A stretch of 64,000 bases of DNA from JAVHQB01 sp049299915 (GCA_049299915.1 JBAQYG010000029.1:1-64000), one strand, 5' to 3'; positions 16,414 through 25,785 are shown, numbered from the stretch's first letter. Translations and numbers: made by a program. The notes: generated from the sequence alone by a model not told the origin.

Positions 16414-16553
16414 AATGCAATAATATATATAATTGACGGATTATAGTCATTATAATGAATTTAATAAATCGGTTAGAAAAATCGTAAAAAAATAATCTTG
16501 TGGATAAATGGATACGATTACTGGAAATATTAAAAAACAAAATAATGAAAGTA

Positions 16554-18797
16554 ATGATAAAAAAAATTGTAAAAATTAAAAATTATAGTGTATTCCAAGA
16601 TTTCTCTTGGAACTTGTTATTGCCTGATTTTAAAAAGGTTAATATTATTTATGGTTTTAACGGATCTGGCAAAAGCACTCTATCAGAGCTGTTTAGATTC
16701 TTAGAAATAAAAAATAAAGATTTTTTAAACACGGGAGTTGAGTTTGATATTGAAATTGACGGTGGCAATCACATAAAAAATACTGGTACTAATTTGTTTA
16801 CAAAAGATTATCAAATAAAGGTTTTTAATCAGAGTTTCGTAGGGGAAAACATTGATTTTATCCAAGGAAAAACTAAAAAAATTACCCTTTTTTTAGGAAA
16901 AGAAAATCAAGAATTACGAAATCAACTAGAAGATAAAACTAACAGAATTGATATCTTGGGTAAGGAAATAGAGGATAATCTCAATGAACAACAAGAAAAA
17001 GAAAAATCAATTGAAAAATCTTTTACGGAAATAGCTAAAACTATATCTGCCATAGAAACTGGTAATGCTAGAAGAAATTATAGGTCTCCAGAAGCTAAGC
17101 TATCTTTTAATTTATTGCAAAATAAACAAGAAATCGATGAGGCAGAATTAGAACAAAATAAAAAAATTTTAACTGCAGAAAAGAGAGAAAACATTCCTGA
17201 ATTATCTGCAAAAAAATATAAGATAGAAATCGAAACCATAAAAATAAATATAGATAGAATATTAAAAACAAAAATATTAATAAGTATTATAAAGAGATTA
17301 AAAGATAATTTTGACATCTCTCAATGGGTAGAATCCGGTCTGGCTATTCATAAAGATCATAATAGCCGAGTTTGCGAATATTGTCTTCAAAAAATTCCAA
17401 ATAAAAGGCAAAAGGAATTGGAAGAATATTTTAACGATGCAAATAAAAAATTGAAAACAGAAATTGATAGTCAAATAAAACTGATAGATGATTTATATTC
17501 AAATATAGAAAGCATTATTATACCAGACGAAAATAAATTTTATCCAGACAAAAAACAATCAATGATAACTTATAAGTCTATATTCATTAAAAAAAGAAAT
17601 AATATATTATTGTTATTGGATGAATTCAAGTCTAGATTAGAAGAGAAGAAGGGTAGGCAATTTGAAAAATTGGTTTATAATCCGACTATAAATAATGGGA
17701 ACCAATTTGATGATGTATTAGATAGCATAGAAGCTTTAATCAAATCTCATAATGTTTTTAATGATAATTTGGAAAAAAATATAGATGAAGCTAGGAAAAA
17801 AATAGAAACACATTATTTATCTACCATATTTGATGAAGTGAAAAATTTTGAAGTAAATATCAAAGAATTAGAAGCAAAAGTTATAAAAGATAAGAAAAAT
17901 AAAGATACAATTAGAGAAGAGGCGGACACTATTAGGGGCAAGATATCTAATGTGCACGCCTCTTGCGATGAATTAAATAGAAAAATACATCAATTTTTAG
18001 GTAGAGATGAAATAAATTTAGAAGTTACAGCAGACCAACAGGGGTTTACCATTAAAAGGAAACTTAAGAATGCAACTAATTTAAGTGAAGGAGAAAAAAC
18101 AGCTATTGCGTTTGTTTATTTTTTAGAATCTTTATCTGATAATGGATTAAATGCTAAAGACGAAATTATTGTGATAGATGACCCAGTATCAAGTTTTGAT
18201 TCGAATTCATTGTTTCAAGCATTTGCTTTTATGAAAGAACTTATAGAAGACCCAAATCAAATTTTTATAATGACACATAATTTCCAATTTTTAAGATTAG
18301 TTTTAAATTGGCAAAAAGGAAATAATCGAGGAAAAGACTGCTCTAGTTATATGATAAATAACTATATGAATACCACTAATATTAGATGTGCAAGAATAGA
18401 AAAATTGGATAAATTATTAGAGTCGCATGAAACTGAGTACCATTATTTATTTAAATTATTGTATGAATTTAACACTGAGGCCGATGAAAAGAAAAATGAT
18501 TTGGCCAGAGTTTATAATTTGCCTAATATTGCAAGAAAAGTATTAGAAACATATTTAATGTTCAGGGTACCAAGCAATCAAGGTACTTATGATAAATTAT
18601 ATTCTTCCTATATTAAATTCGATAGAATTAAAAAGGCAGCGATTTATAAGTTTTCAAACGATCAATCGCACATAACTGGTGATGATTTTAGTCCTTCCCT
18701 TATACAAGAAACTAAAAATAATATCCGAGATTTATTGGATATGATACAACAAAATTCACAAGAGCATTATGAGATTATTGTTAGCTCGTTAGTATAG
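16554..18797 (+). CDS. rloC: RloC/PrrC-like anticodon nuclease ATPase (AAA_13 family)
   Basis: About 747 residues. ABC-type ATPase: Walker A GFNGSGKST near 34-42, signature LSEGEK near 510, Walker B IIVIDDPVSSFDS near 538-550, and H-loop MTHNFQF near 574. Coiled coils flank a zinc-hook-like CEYC at about 274-277. The C-terminal domain has Arg661, Glu665 and His706, the order of the Arg-x3-Glu...His triad of PrrC/RloC nucleases, which cleave tRNA anticodon loops after phage attack. The start ATG 16554 (MIKKIVKIKNY) fits the family; ATG 16545 and GTG 16500 are in frame. No restriction-modification genes are beside it. The gene is distinctly richer in A than its neighbours, which suggests transfer. 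Confidence 0.75.
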   Translation: MIKKIVKIKNYSVFQDFSWNLLLPDFKKVNIIYGFNGSGKSTLSELFRFLEIKNKDFLNTGVEFDIEIDGGNHIKNTGTNLFTKDYQIKVFNQSFVGENIDFIQGKTKKITLFLGKENQELRNQLEDKTNRIDILGKEIEDNLNEQQEKEKSIEKSFTEIAKTISAIETGNARRNYRSPEAKLSFNLLQNKQEIDEAELEQNKKILTAEKRENIPELSAKKYKIEIETIKINIDRILKTKILISIIKRLKDNFDISQWVESGLAIHKDHNSRVCEYCLQKIPNKRQKELEEYFNDANKKLKTEIDSQIKLIDDLYSNIESIIIPDENKFYPDKKQSMITYKSIFIKKRNNILLLLDEFKSRLEEKKGRQFEKLVYNPTINNGNQFDDVLDSIEALIKSHNVFNDNLEKNIDEARKKIETHYLSTIFDEVKNFEVNIKELEAKVIKDKKNKDTIREEADTIRGKISNVHASCDELNRKIHQFLGRDEINLEVTADQQGFTIKRKLKNATNLSEGEKTAIAFVYFLESLSDNGLNAKDEIIVIDDPVSSFDSNSLFQAFAFMKELIEDPNQIFIMTHNFQFLRLVLNWQKGNNRGKDCSSYMINNYMNTTNIRCARIEKLDKLLESHETEYHYLFKLLYEFNTEADEKKNDLARVYNLPNIARKVLETYLMFRVPSNQGTYDKLYSSYIKFDRIKKAAIYKFSNDQSHITGDDFSPSLIQETKNNIRDLLDMIQQNSQEHYEIIVSSLV

Positions 18798-18965
18798 AGA
18801 CATAAGTAGACAGAATTGCTTTTCTATAGAATTTGAACTTCGATGATTTCAAGAAAACATTAAAAAATCTTTCAAATTGATTGTTTTTATTGTTTCCTAA
18901 TATATTATTTATTTATGCGTATCTTAAAAATTAATCCCTAATTGTTTTTGTGATACAATAGAGAC

Positions 18966-19355
18966 ATGACTTATATAGGAATACTACCGAACATGATTTT
19001 ATGGTGGTACTCTCAGGGGCTTAAGGAATGCCTCGATTTTTGTTTCGCTATTTTAGTGTTTTTAAAGAATACTTTTTCTGTTTCACTGAATCTCAAAACT
19101 TTATTTGCTCCTTGGAGAAGAACGACTAAACCATTAGAATCCAACTTAGTTGGTTTAAAGAATTTTGTTTTTGATCAAATTGTAGCTAGGGGATTAGGGT
19201 TTCTTATTAGAACAGTCTCTTTAATCGCGTACCTTTTAATAACAGTTATTACTCTGCCAGTTCTTCTGCTAGCTATGGTGATTTGGATAACTCTACCTGT
19301 AATAGGCGTGACTTTTTTAATAGCGTGGGTTAAACATCTCTTAGAATGGATTTAA
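18966..19355 (+). CDS. Membrane protein in operon with ClpC-like ATPase
   Basis: 129 residues with two or three hydrophobic helices (about 20-40 and 75-125) and a basic stretch near 53-60. It overlaps the ATPase gene by 10 bases, so the two are translationally coupled and probably act together at the membrane. No family recognised. Confidence 0.7.
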   Translation: MTYIGILPNMILWWYSQGLKECLDFCFAILVFLKNTFSVSLNLKTLFAPWRRTTKPLESNLVGLKNFVFDQIVARGLGFLIRTVSLIAYLLITVITLPVLLLAMVIWITLPVIGVTFLIAWVKHLLEWI

Positions 19356-21811
19356 AAATTATAGATTTCAGACAAAACAGGTCATATATAAAGGCTGCTA
19401 GAGCAACCAGGTGGTTACTACAGCCTTGGTTTCGTTTCCTTTCGTATCTTTTAGTGATATTGGGATTTATTCTATTTTTAAATCTTTACCAAAACGAAGA
19501 TGCCGATCTTATCGCTGGCCCCATTGCTCTCTCCATTTTCTTTTTCATGCTTTTAAAATTCAGTGGCAGTTATTTTAGAAAATTGGAATTAAGAAATGTT
19601 TGCCAGAAATCTCTAGGGAACAATGTTTCTATTTTTGAGTGTACCGATTTTGAAGCTGCTTTAATTTTAGGGGAAGTAAATTTTAATAGCCCTGATTTAA
19701 AAAAGTTATTCAAAAGACTTTTAAATACAACTAAAGTTAATTTTATTGCTACCAAGCTTAATATTAATCAAAAAGATTTAATTGCTTTAGTAGACAATAT
19801 ATTATTTTCTGATCCTGCCAAGGGTTTAAATTTAATTCTTAATTCAGCCTTAACCGAAGTACAAAATAGCGGAGAAGAATACCTATCTCCTGCCCATTTG
19901 TTCTATGGTTTTATAACCAACTTACCAAATAGAGAGCTCTTTTTAGCTAAATTAGAATTAAGCCTAGAAGATATAGCTAATCTTTGTTTTTGGAGCAATA
20001 TTAATTTTGATAAAAGAAGAAAACTGCCTACTATAATAGAACGACTCAAAATATCCCAAGGTGGGCTCGGTAAGAACTGGGCTTTTGGTTATACGCCCTA
20101 TATGGAAAAGTATGGGGAAGAGATTACTGATAGTCGTCGCTTTCAATCTGTTTCTATGGAGGGGCGAGAAGATATCTTAGATAAAGTAAGTATTATTTTG
20201 AGTCGAGATAGTAAAAATAGTTGCTTGATAGTAGGTCCTATTGGTGGAGGAAAAAGCAGCTTGGTCACTGCTCTAGCTGAAAAGATTTATTACGGCAAAA
20301 CTTATAAAGAAATAGCCTATAAAAGAGTGATTAGTTTGAATCTCGATAAAATTATTGCTAATACACTTGAAGAAACAAAAGAAGTACTTGTTAAGATTTT
20401 CACAGAGGCTTCAAGAGCCGGCAATATTATTCTTTTAATAGAGGACATAGAAAGAATCTTTAACAGTAATGGTCAGAATAACGAAGATGCTATTGCTCAA
20501 GTTTTCTCATCATTCTTTAACAATTCAGATTTTAGAATAGTGGGTACGACTACGGGGAATAATTATCAAACCTACATTGCACCAAGGCCAATGTTAGCGG
20601 CGAGTTTAGAAGTTGTGCCTATGCCTCCAGCTAATTTTAGAGAAACCATTAGAGTGATGGAAGATCTGGCCCCTCATTTTGAAGGAAAATATAAAATAGC
20701 GATAACCTATGGAGCCATTGTTCAAATATACAAAGTAGCGGATAAATTTATCAGCATAAAGGATTTTCCTGGCAAAGCTTTAACTCTTATGGATAGCATT
20801 TGTTTTGCTACCCACAATCGAGGAGAAAAAATTCTTAACAAAGACCTAGCCAATCAATTGTCCGAAGCCATTCTAAATATCCCTATTAATTCTTTTAATG
20901 CCAGCGAGAAAGAAAAACTATTACACTTAGAAGAAATTATTCATACTAGAGTAATTGGCCAAGAAGAGGCTATTAATGCTGTGGCCAATGCCTTGAGGCG
21001 AGCTCGGACTCAAATTAAAGATAGTAATAAACCCTTGGGTAGCTTTCTTTTCTTGGGCCCAACCGGTGTAGGCAAAACGGAATCTGCCAAAGCACTAGCT
21101 TGGAGTTATTTTGGTAGTGAATCTAATATGGTACGTCTTGATATGAGCGAATACCAAACTCGTGAATCAGCTAATCGTTTATTAGGGTATAAAAATATCA
21201 ATAGTAACGAATTAGTTGAAGGGAATTTCGTAAAAGCAATTAGGCAAACACCCTTCTGTGTAGTTTTATTAGATGAAATAGAAAAAGCTCACTCAGATAT
21301 TTTAAATCTGTTTTTACAAGTTTTAGATGAAGGCTATTTAACGGATGGATTAGGAAATAAAGTAAACTTTAGTCAGACAATTATTATAGGGACATCTAAC
21401 GCTGGTGCTAATCTGATTCGAGAGGAAGTAATTAAAGAAATGGCCATGGAGAAATTATCAAATGACTTATTGAATTATTTACAAAAGGAAAATATCTACA
21501 GGCCAGAATTTCTTAATCGTTTCGATGGCATTATAGTATTTAAACCATTAACCCAAGACCAAATACTGAAGATTGCAGATTTAATGTTTAAGAAAATTCA
21601 ATCCCAAATGAAACTTAAGGGTTATATTATCTATTTAGGTGAAGGAGTAATCCAAAAATTAGCTGAATTAGGCTATCAACCAGAATTGGGGGCTAGACCT
21701 ATGAATAGAGTCTTTCAAGATAAAGTAGAGAGCTTATTGGCTTTAAAGATTTTAAATGGTAGTCTTTTAAAAGGCGTTCCTTTAACCATTAATTTGAAAG
21801 AGATCATCTAG
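19346..21811 (+). CDS. Membrane-anchored ClpC-like AAA+ ATPase
   Basis: 821 residues. Two N-terminal helices (about 27-42 and 50-65), then a Clp N-terminal-like region (SPAHLFYGF near 173), then two AAA+ modules. D1: Walker A GPIGGGKSS near 299-307, but Walker B reads LLIED and the usual E-R-R-F arginine-finger segment is replaced by MLAASLEVV. D2 is intact: GPTGVGKTE near 572, LLDEIEKAH, RPEFLNRFDG and sensor GARPMNR. No ClpP-docking I/L-G-F loop is visible. It looks like a membrane unfoldase that works without ClpP, with a mainly structural D1. Confidence 0.85.
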   Translation: MDLKIIDFRQNRSYIKAARATRWLLQPWFRFLSYLLVILGFILFLNLYQNEDADLIAGPIALSIFFFMLLKFSGSYFRKLELRNVCQKSLGNNVSIFECTDFEAALILGEVNFNSPDLKKLFKRLLNTTKVNFIATKLNINQKDLIALVDNILFSDPAKGLNLILNSALTEVQNSGEEYLSPAHLFYGFITNLPNRELFLAKLELSLEDIANLCFWSNINFDKRRKLPTIIERLKISQGGLGKNWAFGYTPYMEKYGEEITDSRRFQSVSMEGREDILDKVSIILSRDSKNSCLIVGPIGGGKSSLVTALAEKIYYGKTYKEIAYKRVISLNLDKIIANTLEETKEVLVKIFTEASRAGNIILLIEDIERIFNSNGQNNEDAIAQVFSSFFNNSDFRIVGTTTGNNYQTYIAPRPMLAASLEVVPMPPANFRETIRVMEDLAPHFEGKYKIAITYGAIVQIYKVADKFISIKDFPGKALTLMDSICFATHNRGEKILNKDLANQLSEAILNIPINSFNASEKEKLLHLEEIIHTRVIGQEEAINAVANALRRARTQIKDSNKPLGSFLFLGPTGVGKTESAKALAWSYFGSESNMVRLDMSEYQTRESANRLLGYKNINSNELVEGNFVKAIRQTPFCVVLLDEIEKAHSDILNLFLQVLDEGYLTDGLGNKVNFSQTIIIGTSNAGANLIREEVIKEMAMEKLSNDLLNYLQKENIYRPEFLNRFDGIIVFKPLTQDQILKIADLMFKKIQSQMKLKGYIIYLGEGVIQKLAELGYQPELGARPMNRVFQDKVESLLALKILNGSLLKGVPLTINLKEII

Positions 21812-21813
21812 AT

Positions 21814-22008
21814 ATGATTACAGAAAAAATTGTTGACGGAAATACTACCATCCAATACAGCGTTAATCCTCTTAATCGCTGTCGAAAATCTTTTGGTATT
21901 GTTTTAAAAACCTTAATTAAAGCTGGACTTTTTGTTCTAGTAGTTTTTATTTATTTAGGAGTTATTTTTTTGTTAAGCTCTAAATTCAAACTTTTTAATT
22001 TACGCTAA
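21814..22008 (+). CDS. Small membrane protein, ClpC-like operon
   Basis: 64 residues: a short polar N-terminus, a basic motif near 23-27, and one helix (about 37-57). It starts 2 bases after the ATPase stop and ends 4 bases before the helicase gene, so it belongs to the same transcript. Function unknown. Confidence 0.65.
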   Translation: MITEKIVDGNTTIQYSVNPLNRCRKSFGIVLKTLIKAGLFVLVVFIYLGVIFLLSSKFKLFNLR

Positions 22009-22012
22009 AGCC

Positions 22013-23332
22013 ATGACCCAAGAAGAAGCTTTAGCTGTTTTAAAGTGTGGCTACAATGTTTTTATTACAGGAGCAGCTGGTTCTGGCAAAACCTATCTTT
22101 TAAGAGAGTACATAGAATATTTAAGAAAACATGGGATTGGAGTCGGAGTGACTGCTTCAACAGGCATTGCCGCTACTCATCTTGATGGTACCACCATTCA
22201 TTCCTGGTCTGGTTTAGGCATGAAAGATATTTTAGATGAAGACGATCTTAGAAAACTCAGTCGAAAACCTTATTTAAAAGAACGATTCAAAAAAACCAGT
22301 GTTTTAATTATCGACGAGATTTCTATGCTTTCTCAGGAGCAATTCGAGAGTCTGGATTTAATCTGCCAAAAGCTAAAGAAAAATGAAAGAAATTTCGGTG
22401 GAATGCAGATAATTCTTTGCGGAGATTTTTTTCAATTGCCACCGGTAGGCAAAGAAGATGCTTTTGTCTGCGAATCTGAAGTGTGGCAAAGAACTAATTT
22501 TAAAGTTTGCTATCTCGAAGAACAATATCGGCACCTGGACAAAAAGTTTGTTACCATTTTAGATTCAGTACGGAATAATCAAGTAATAGGGAAAACGTTG
22601 GAACTTTTAAATAAAACACTAACTAAATCAGAAGATGTCTCTAATAAAATAACTAAACTCTATACTCACAATGCAAACGTAGACGAGATAAATAGCCAGG
22701 AGCTTAGTGCTATGCCTGGCAGGGGAACAACCTACAAAATGACTGACTATGGTGACGAGCATTTGGTTAAGAATCTAAAAAATAGTTGTTTGGCTAGCGA
22801 AGAATTAGTTCTCAAGAAAGGTGCTCTGGTTATGTTTTTAAAGAATAATTTTGAATTGGGATATGTAAACGGCACCCTAGGAACAATTTCTGAATGTGAA
22901 CCAGGGGAAAACCCTGTTGTTTTGACCAAAGATGGTAGACACATTACCGTTCCTCTAGCCAATTGGGAAATAGAAGATGAACAAGGGAAAAATGTTTTAG
23001 CCATGGTTCAACAATATCCCTTGCGATTAGCTTGGGCTATTACTGTGCACAAAAGCCAAGGGATGACTCTCGATGAAGCCCTCGTCGATTTGTCTCATTC
23101 CTTTACTCCCGGAATGGGCTATGTAGCCCTTTCCCGTGTTAGAACACTCACTGGTCTTCATCTTTTAGGGTTTAATGATATAGCGCTCAAGGTTAGTAAC
23201 AAAGCTATTAAATTAGATAAAATTTTTATAGAGCAGTCCAAAAAAATACAAAAAGAGATTTTTAAAACAGAAGATTATAAAACAAGGCAAAAAGAATATC
23301 TAGATTGGCTGCAAACTTTTAGTAATGCTTGA
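22013..23332 (+). CDS. PIF1-type superfamily 1B DNA helicase
   Basis: 439 residues. Walker A GAAGSGKTYLL near 18-28, TASTGIAATHLDGTTIHSW near 45-63 (PIF1 signature), Walker B LIIDEISML near 99, CGDFFQLPPV near 138, and the C-terminal VHKSQGMTLDEALVDL near 343. PIF1/RecD-like 5'-3' helicases unwind DNA and DNA-RNA hybrids in replication and repair. It follows the ClpC-like operon by 4 bases. Slightly shorter than typical but complete by motifs. Confidence 0.9.
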   Translation: MTQEEALAVLKCGYNVFITGAAGSGKTYLLREYIEYLRKHGIGVGVTASTGIAATHLDGTTIHSWSGLGMKDILDEDDLRKLSRKPYLKERFKKTSVLIIDEISMLSQEQFESLDLICQKLKKNERNFGGMQIILCGDFFQLPPVGKEDAFVCESEVWQRTNFKVCYLEEQYRHLDKKFVTILDSVRNNQVIGKTLELLNKTLTKSEDVSNKITKLYTHNANVDEINSQELSAMPGRGTTYKMTDYGDEHLVKNLKNSCLASEELVLKKGALVMFLKNNFELGYVNGTLGTISECEPGENPVVLTKDGRHITVPLANWEIEDEQGKNVLAMVQQYPLRLAWAITVHKSQGMTLDEALVDLSHSFTPGMGYVALSRVRTLTGLHLLGFNDIALKVSNKAIKLDKIFIEQSKKIQKEIFKTEDYKTRQKEYLDWLQTFSNA

Positions 23333-23356
23333 AAAAAATAATTAAAGTGCTATCAT
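23329..23356 (+). promoter_or_regulatory. Promoter before the 23.4-kb hypothetical gene
   Basis: TTGAAA at 23329-23334, a 16-base spacer and TATCAT at 23351-23356. It overlaps the end of the helicase gene. Confidence 0.6.
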
Positions 23357-23380
23357 CTCCAAGCTGTTCTTTACAAAGCT

Positions 23381-23430
23381 ATTAGGCAATTAAGTGAGTA
23401 TCACTTGTTGACCCTTACTTAATTGCTTAG
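23381..23430 (+). promoter_or_regulatory. Leader stem-loop with an alternative hairpin
   Basis: GCAATTAAGT (23386-23395) pairs perfectly with ACTTAATTGC (23417-23426), and weaker pairs extend the stem to about 13. A competing hairpin, AAGTGA/TCACTT (23393-23407), uses part of the same strand. It lies 20 bases before a strong Shine-Dalgarno sequence. Confidence 0.45.
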
Positions 23431-23456
23431 CCAAAAAATAGACAAGGAGGTGTAGA

Positions 23457-24128
23457 ATGAGAATCAATAGTGACGAACTGATTGATTGTATTTATGAACT
23501 TCTTTCTCCAGACGAGAAGAGGATTGTTGTTTGGCAAAAACTGGGAGAGAAACATTGCCGAGTTACTTTCTTTGATAAAGAAGCTCTTGATCAAAAGAAA
23601 GAAAAAGAGCAAGAGAGAAAAAGAGACATGCTGTTCAGCATTGTTTGTAAAGCCGACAATGACTTAGTCATTGTTCACTGCAATACAGATCACCAATTAG
23701 CACTCAGTATTTGTTTAGCCCTTTTAAAAAAGGGTTTAGATGTACGTTGTTTTGGACATGATGATCAAGGGGTGACAAAGAGAATTATCTTTGACACTAC
23801 TGTTTGCGATTTTTGTGAGTTTGTAAACAACTTACAGAATATTGCAAACGAACTTAACTTAGCCCTCAGCTTAAATGATAATCCTTTAGGAAATTATAAC
23901 GAGGGTTATCTTCTAGTTCGTATGAAAGAAGCGAATGGACGGGCTAAGATTATTGGGATTTTAATTAACCCTGGTGGTATCTTCCGAGTGACAATACTTG
24001 ATGGGTCGATTGATTTTTCTTATTTGATTTCAAAAATGAATAAGATAAACAATCGATTAATTATCAGAGAAACGATCTCAACCCACACGGGGAAAAAAGT
24101 GGTAACACGTTACAATTATTGCCACTGA
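23457..24128 (+). CDS. Hypothetical protein with strong Shine-Dalgarno sequence
   Basis: 223 residues. AAGGAGGTG is 5-6 bases before the ATG, unlike nearly all housekeeping genes here. A Lys/Glu-rich helix (about 45-58) is followed by an alpha/beta segment and a TTVCDFCEF cysteine pair near 121-129. There is no signal peptide or membrane helix. It has its own promoter, leader hairpin and terminator. GC content looks higher than in the flanking genes. No family recognised. Confidence 0.7.
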   Translation: MRINSDELIDCIYELLSPDEKRIVVWQKLGEKHCRVTFFDKEALDQKKEKEQERKRDMLFSIVCKADNDLVIVHCNTDHQLALSICLALLKKGLDVRCFGHDDQGVTKRIIFDTTVCDFCEFVNNLQNIANELNLALSLNDNPLGNYNEGYLLVRMKEANGRAKIIGILINPGGIFRVTILDGSIDFSYLISKMNKINNRLIIRETISTHTGKKVVTRYNYCH

Positions 24129-24159
24129 AGGCTCATTCCCTAGGCCTCAAATGCACATT

Positions 24160-24197
24160 AAAGCAGCTATTAAATTTATCGGTAGCTGCTTTTTCTT
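24160..24197 (+). terminator. Terminator after the 23.4-kb gene
   Basis: AAAGCAGCTA (24160-24169) pairs with TAGCTGCTTT (24183-24192) around a 13-base loop, followed by TTTCTTT. Confidence 0.8.
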
Positions 24198-24201
24198 TGT
24201 C

Positions 24202-24230
24202 TTGCTATATATGATTTTATATTGTATAAA
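24202..24230 (+). promoter_or_regulatory. Promoter for the PIN-PhoH gene
   Basis: TTGCTA at 24202-24207, a 17-base spacer and TATAAA at 24225-24230. The leader has a 7-bp hairpin, AGCCAAA/TTTGGCT (24242-24257), before the SD. Confidence 0.65.
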
Positions 24231-24301
24231 TTAAGTATCTAAGCCAAAGTTTTGGCTGCTAAGTAGCACAGTAACAAGTCCAAAGCAAAGGAGGTAGGGA
24301 A

Positions 24302-25738
24302 ATGAGTGAAGAAGAATTACAGGGCCATGATATTGATTTGAGCCGTTTGGGCCCAACAACAAGTATTCGTCTGCTAGACACCAATGTTCTTCTGGACGAT
24401 GCAAACGCAATGGAGACTTTTGATGACAGTTGGGTCTTTGTCGGACTTCATACACTGGCAAGTCTGAATAAAATCATTGATAACAGAAATATCTATCCAA
24501 GGACATTTGTAGACGCTAGTTTCGCTATTCAAGCACTGTCTGCATATGAATCTAAAGGCGACCTCAAAAAGGGCGTACCTATGGGCAAAAGTCTTTTGTT
24601 TGTAAACTATGATGGTGAAGATTGGGATGGATTACCTGAGGAAACAAAGAAAGACAAAAAGGATAATACCTTAATTGGTATTGCCAATGGTTTGAGAAAA
24701 AGGCTGTGCGATAATGGTTTGAAACAAAGTGTGATTATTGTTTCTAATAATATCTACCTGAGGATGCAAGCCAATGCCTGTGGTCTTATTGCTCAGCCTT
24801 ATAACCAAAGCATTAGAACCATGGAACAACTCTATTCTGGAATTGTGCGAGTTAACCTCAACAAGGATGAAGAACAAAGCATTCTTCCAGACTTTCGTAG
24901 ACCAAATGGAGCCATAAGCATAGACGAACTACAAAAAACCCTTCATGGTAAAAAATTGGTTCCTAACCAATTTGTTTACCTTATGGCGGGATCCAAAAGA
25001 CAGGCCATTGGTATCTACAATGAAAATGATAGAAAGCTTTCCTACGTCGATTTCAGTGCCCCAAAGCTTCCTCGTAGTTTGGACAAGCCTCTGGTAGCTC
25101 TTAATCCAGAACAGGCCTGTGCAATATATGCACTGAATGATATACATAAGAAAATAGTTTCAGTTGCAGGAGTTGCTGGAACTGGTAAGACTGTTACTGC
25201 CTATGACGCTGGTCTAAGACAAGTCATTGGCAAATTATATGAAAGACTCGTTATCTTTAAGCCAATCAGGGAGGCAAGTGATGCGGAATTATGTGCTCTT
25301 CCTGGTGGTGTAGACGACAAAATGGCCCCTTGGGTAGCTCCAATTATAGCAACTCTCAAGAGGCTCTCTTCAAAAGGACCTAAGGACAAAAACCTGGAGC
25401 AACTAATAAAAACAGGGGTGATTCAGATCCGGCCTATCAATTATGCAAGAGGTGATTCTATCGAGAACTCTTTCATAATTGTAGAAGAAGCCCAAAATCT
25501 TACACGTAATGAAATTAAGCTTATTATTACGCGGGTAGGAAATGGGTCTAAGATTGTTCTCATTGGCGATCCAACACAATGTGACAATCCACGTTTGGAC
25601 TTTGGTTCAACTGGTCTCACATTGGCCATAGAGAAATTCAAAGGACACAAACTGGGTGATGATGACGGTGTTTGTCATGTTACCTTGATTGAGTCAGAGA
25701 GATCTTCGGTAGCTGCTCTTGCTGCTAAGCTTCTCTAA
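24302..25738 (+). CDS. phoH2: PIN domain-PhoH ATPase fusion (PhoH2 type)
   Basis: 478 residues. The N-terminal PIN ribonuclease domain (about 20-180) starts with RLLDTNVLLDD and has the acidic pair KKDKKDNTLIG near 118-128 and VIIVSNN. The C-terminal PhoH domain has Walker A GVAGTGKTVTA near 288-298, VIFKPIREA, EEAQNLTRNEIK near 396-407 and LIGDPTQCDNP. PhoH2 proteins couple RNA unwinding to RNA cleavage and resemble toxin-antitoxin systems. AAAGGAGGT lies 6-7 bases before the ATG. It is a stand-alone transcript. Composition is GC-richer than neighbours. Confidence 0.92.
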   Translation: MSEEELQGHDIDLSRLGPTTSIRLLDTNVLLDDANAMETFDDSWVFVGLHTLASLNKIIDNRNIYPRTFVDASFAIQALSAYESKGDLKKGVPMGKSLLFVNYDGEDWDGLPEETKKDKKDNTLIGIANGLRKRLCDNGLKQSVIIVSNNIYLRMQANACGLIAQPYNQSIRTMEQLYSGIVRVNLNKDEEQSILPDFRRPNGAISIDELQKTLHGKKLVPNQFVYLMAGSKRQAIGIYNENDRKLSYVDFSAPKLPRSLDKPLVALNPEQACAIYALNDIHKKIVSVAGVAGTGKTVTAYDAGLRQVIGKLYERLVIFKPIREASDAELCALPGGVDDKMAPWVAPIIATLKRLSSKGPKDKNLEQLIKTGVIQIRPINYARGDSIENSFIIVEEAQNLTRNEIKLIITRVGNGSKIVLIGDPTQCDNPRLDFGSTGLTLAIEKFKGHKLGDDDGVCHVTLIESERSSVAALAAKLL

Positions 25739-25759
25739 AGTACTTGTATTTATCACAGG

Positions 25760-25785
25760 GCCCCATGCAACGCATGGGGCTTTTT
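25760..25785 (+). terminator. Terminator of the PIN-PhoH gene
   Basis: A perfect 9-bp stem, GCCCCATGC (25760-25768) with GCATGGGGC (25772-25780), and five T. Confidence 0.93.

Larger units (their letters stand above)
16214..16553 (+). other. 340-base stretch between genes
   Basis: Contains a promoter-like pair, a 26-codon open frame and a terminator (listed separately). The part from 16414 to 16553 is very AT-rich; no convincing promoter for the following ATPase gene is visible (TTGACG at 16433 and TATAAT at 16451 are only 12 bases apart). Confidence 0.6.

Noticed and set aside
16414..16499. Promoter for the RloC-like gene (TTGACG and TATAAT)
   Set aside because: The boxes are only 12 bases apart, too close for a sigma-70 promoter.
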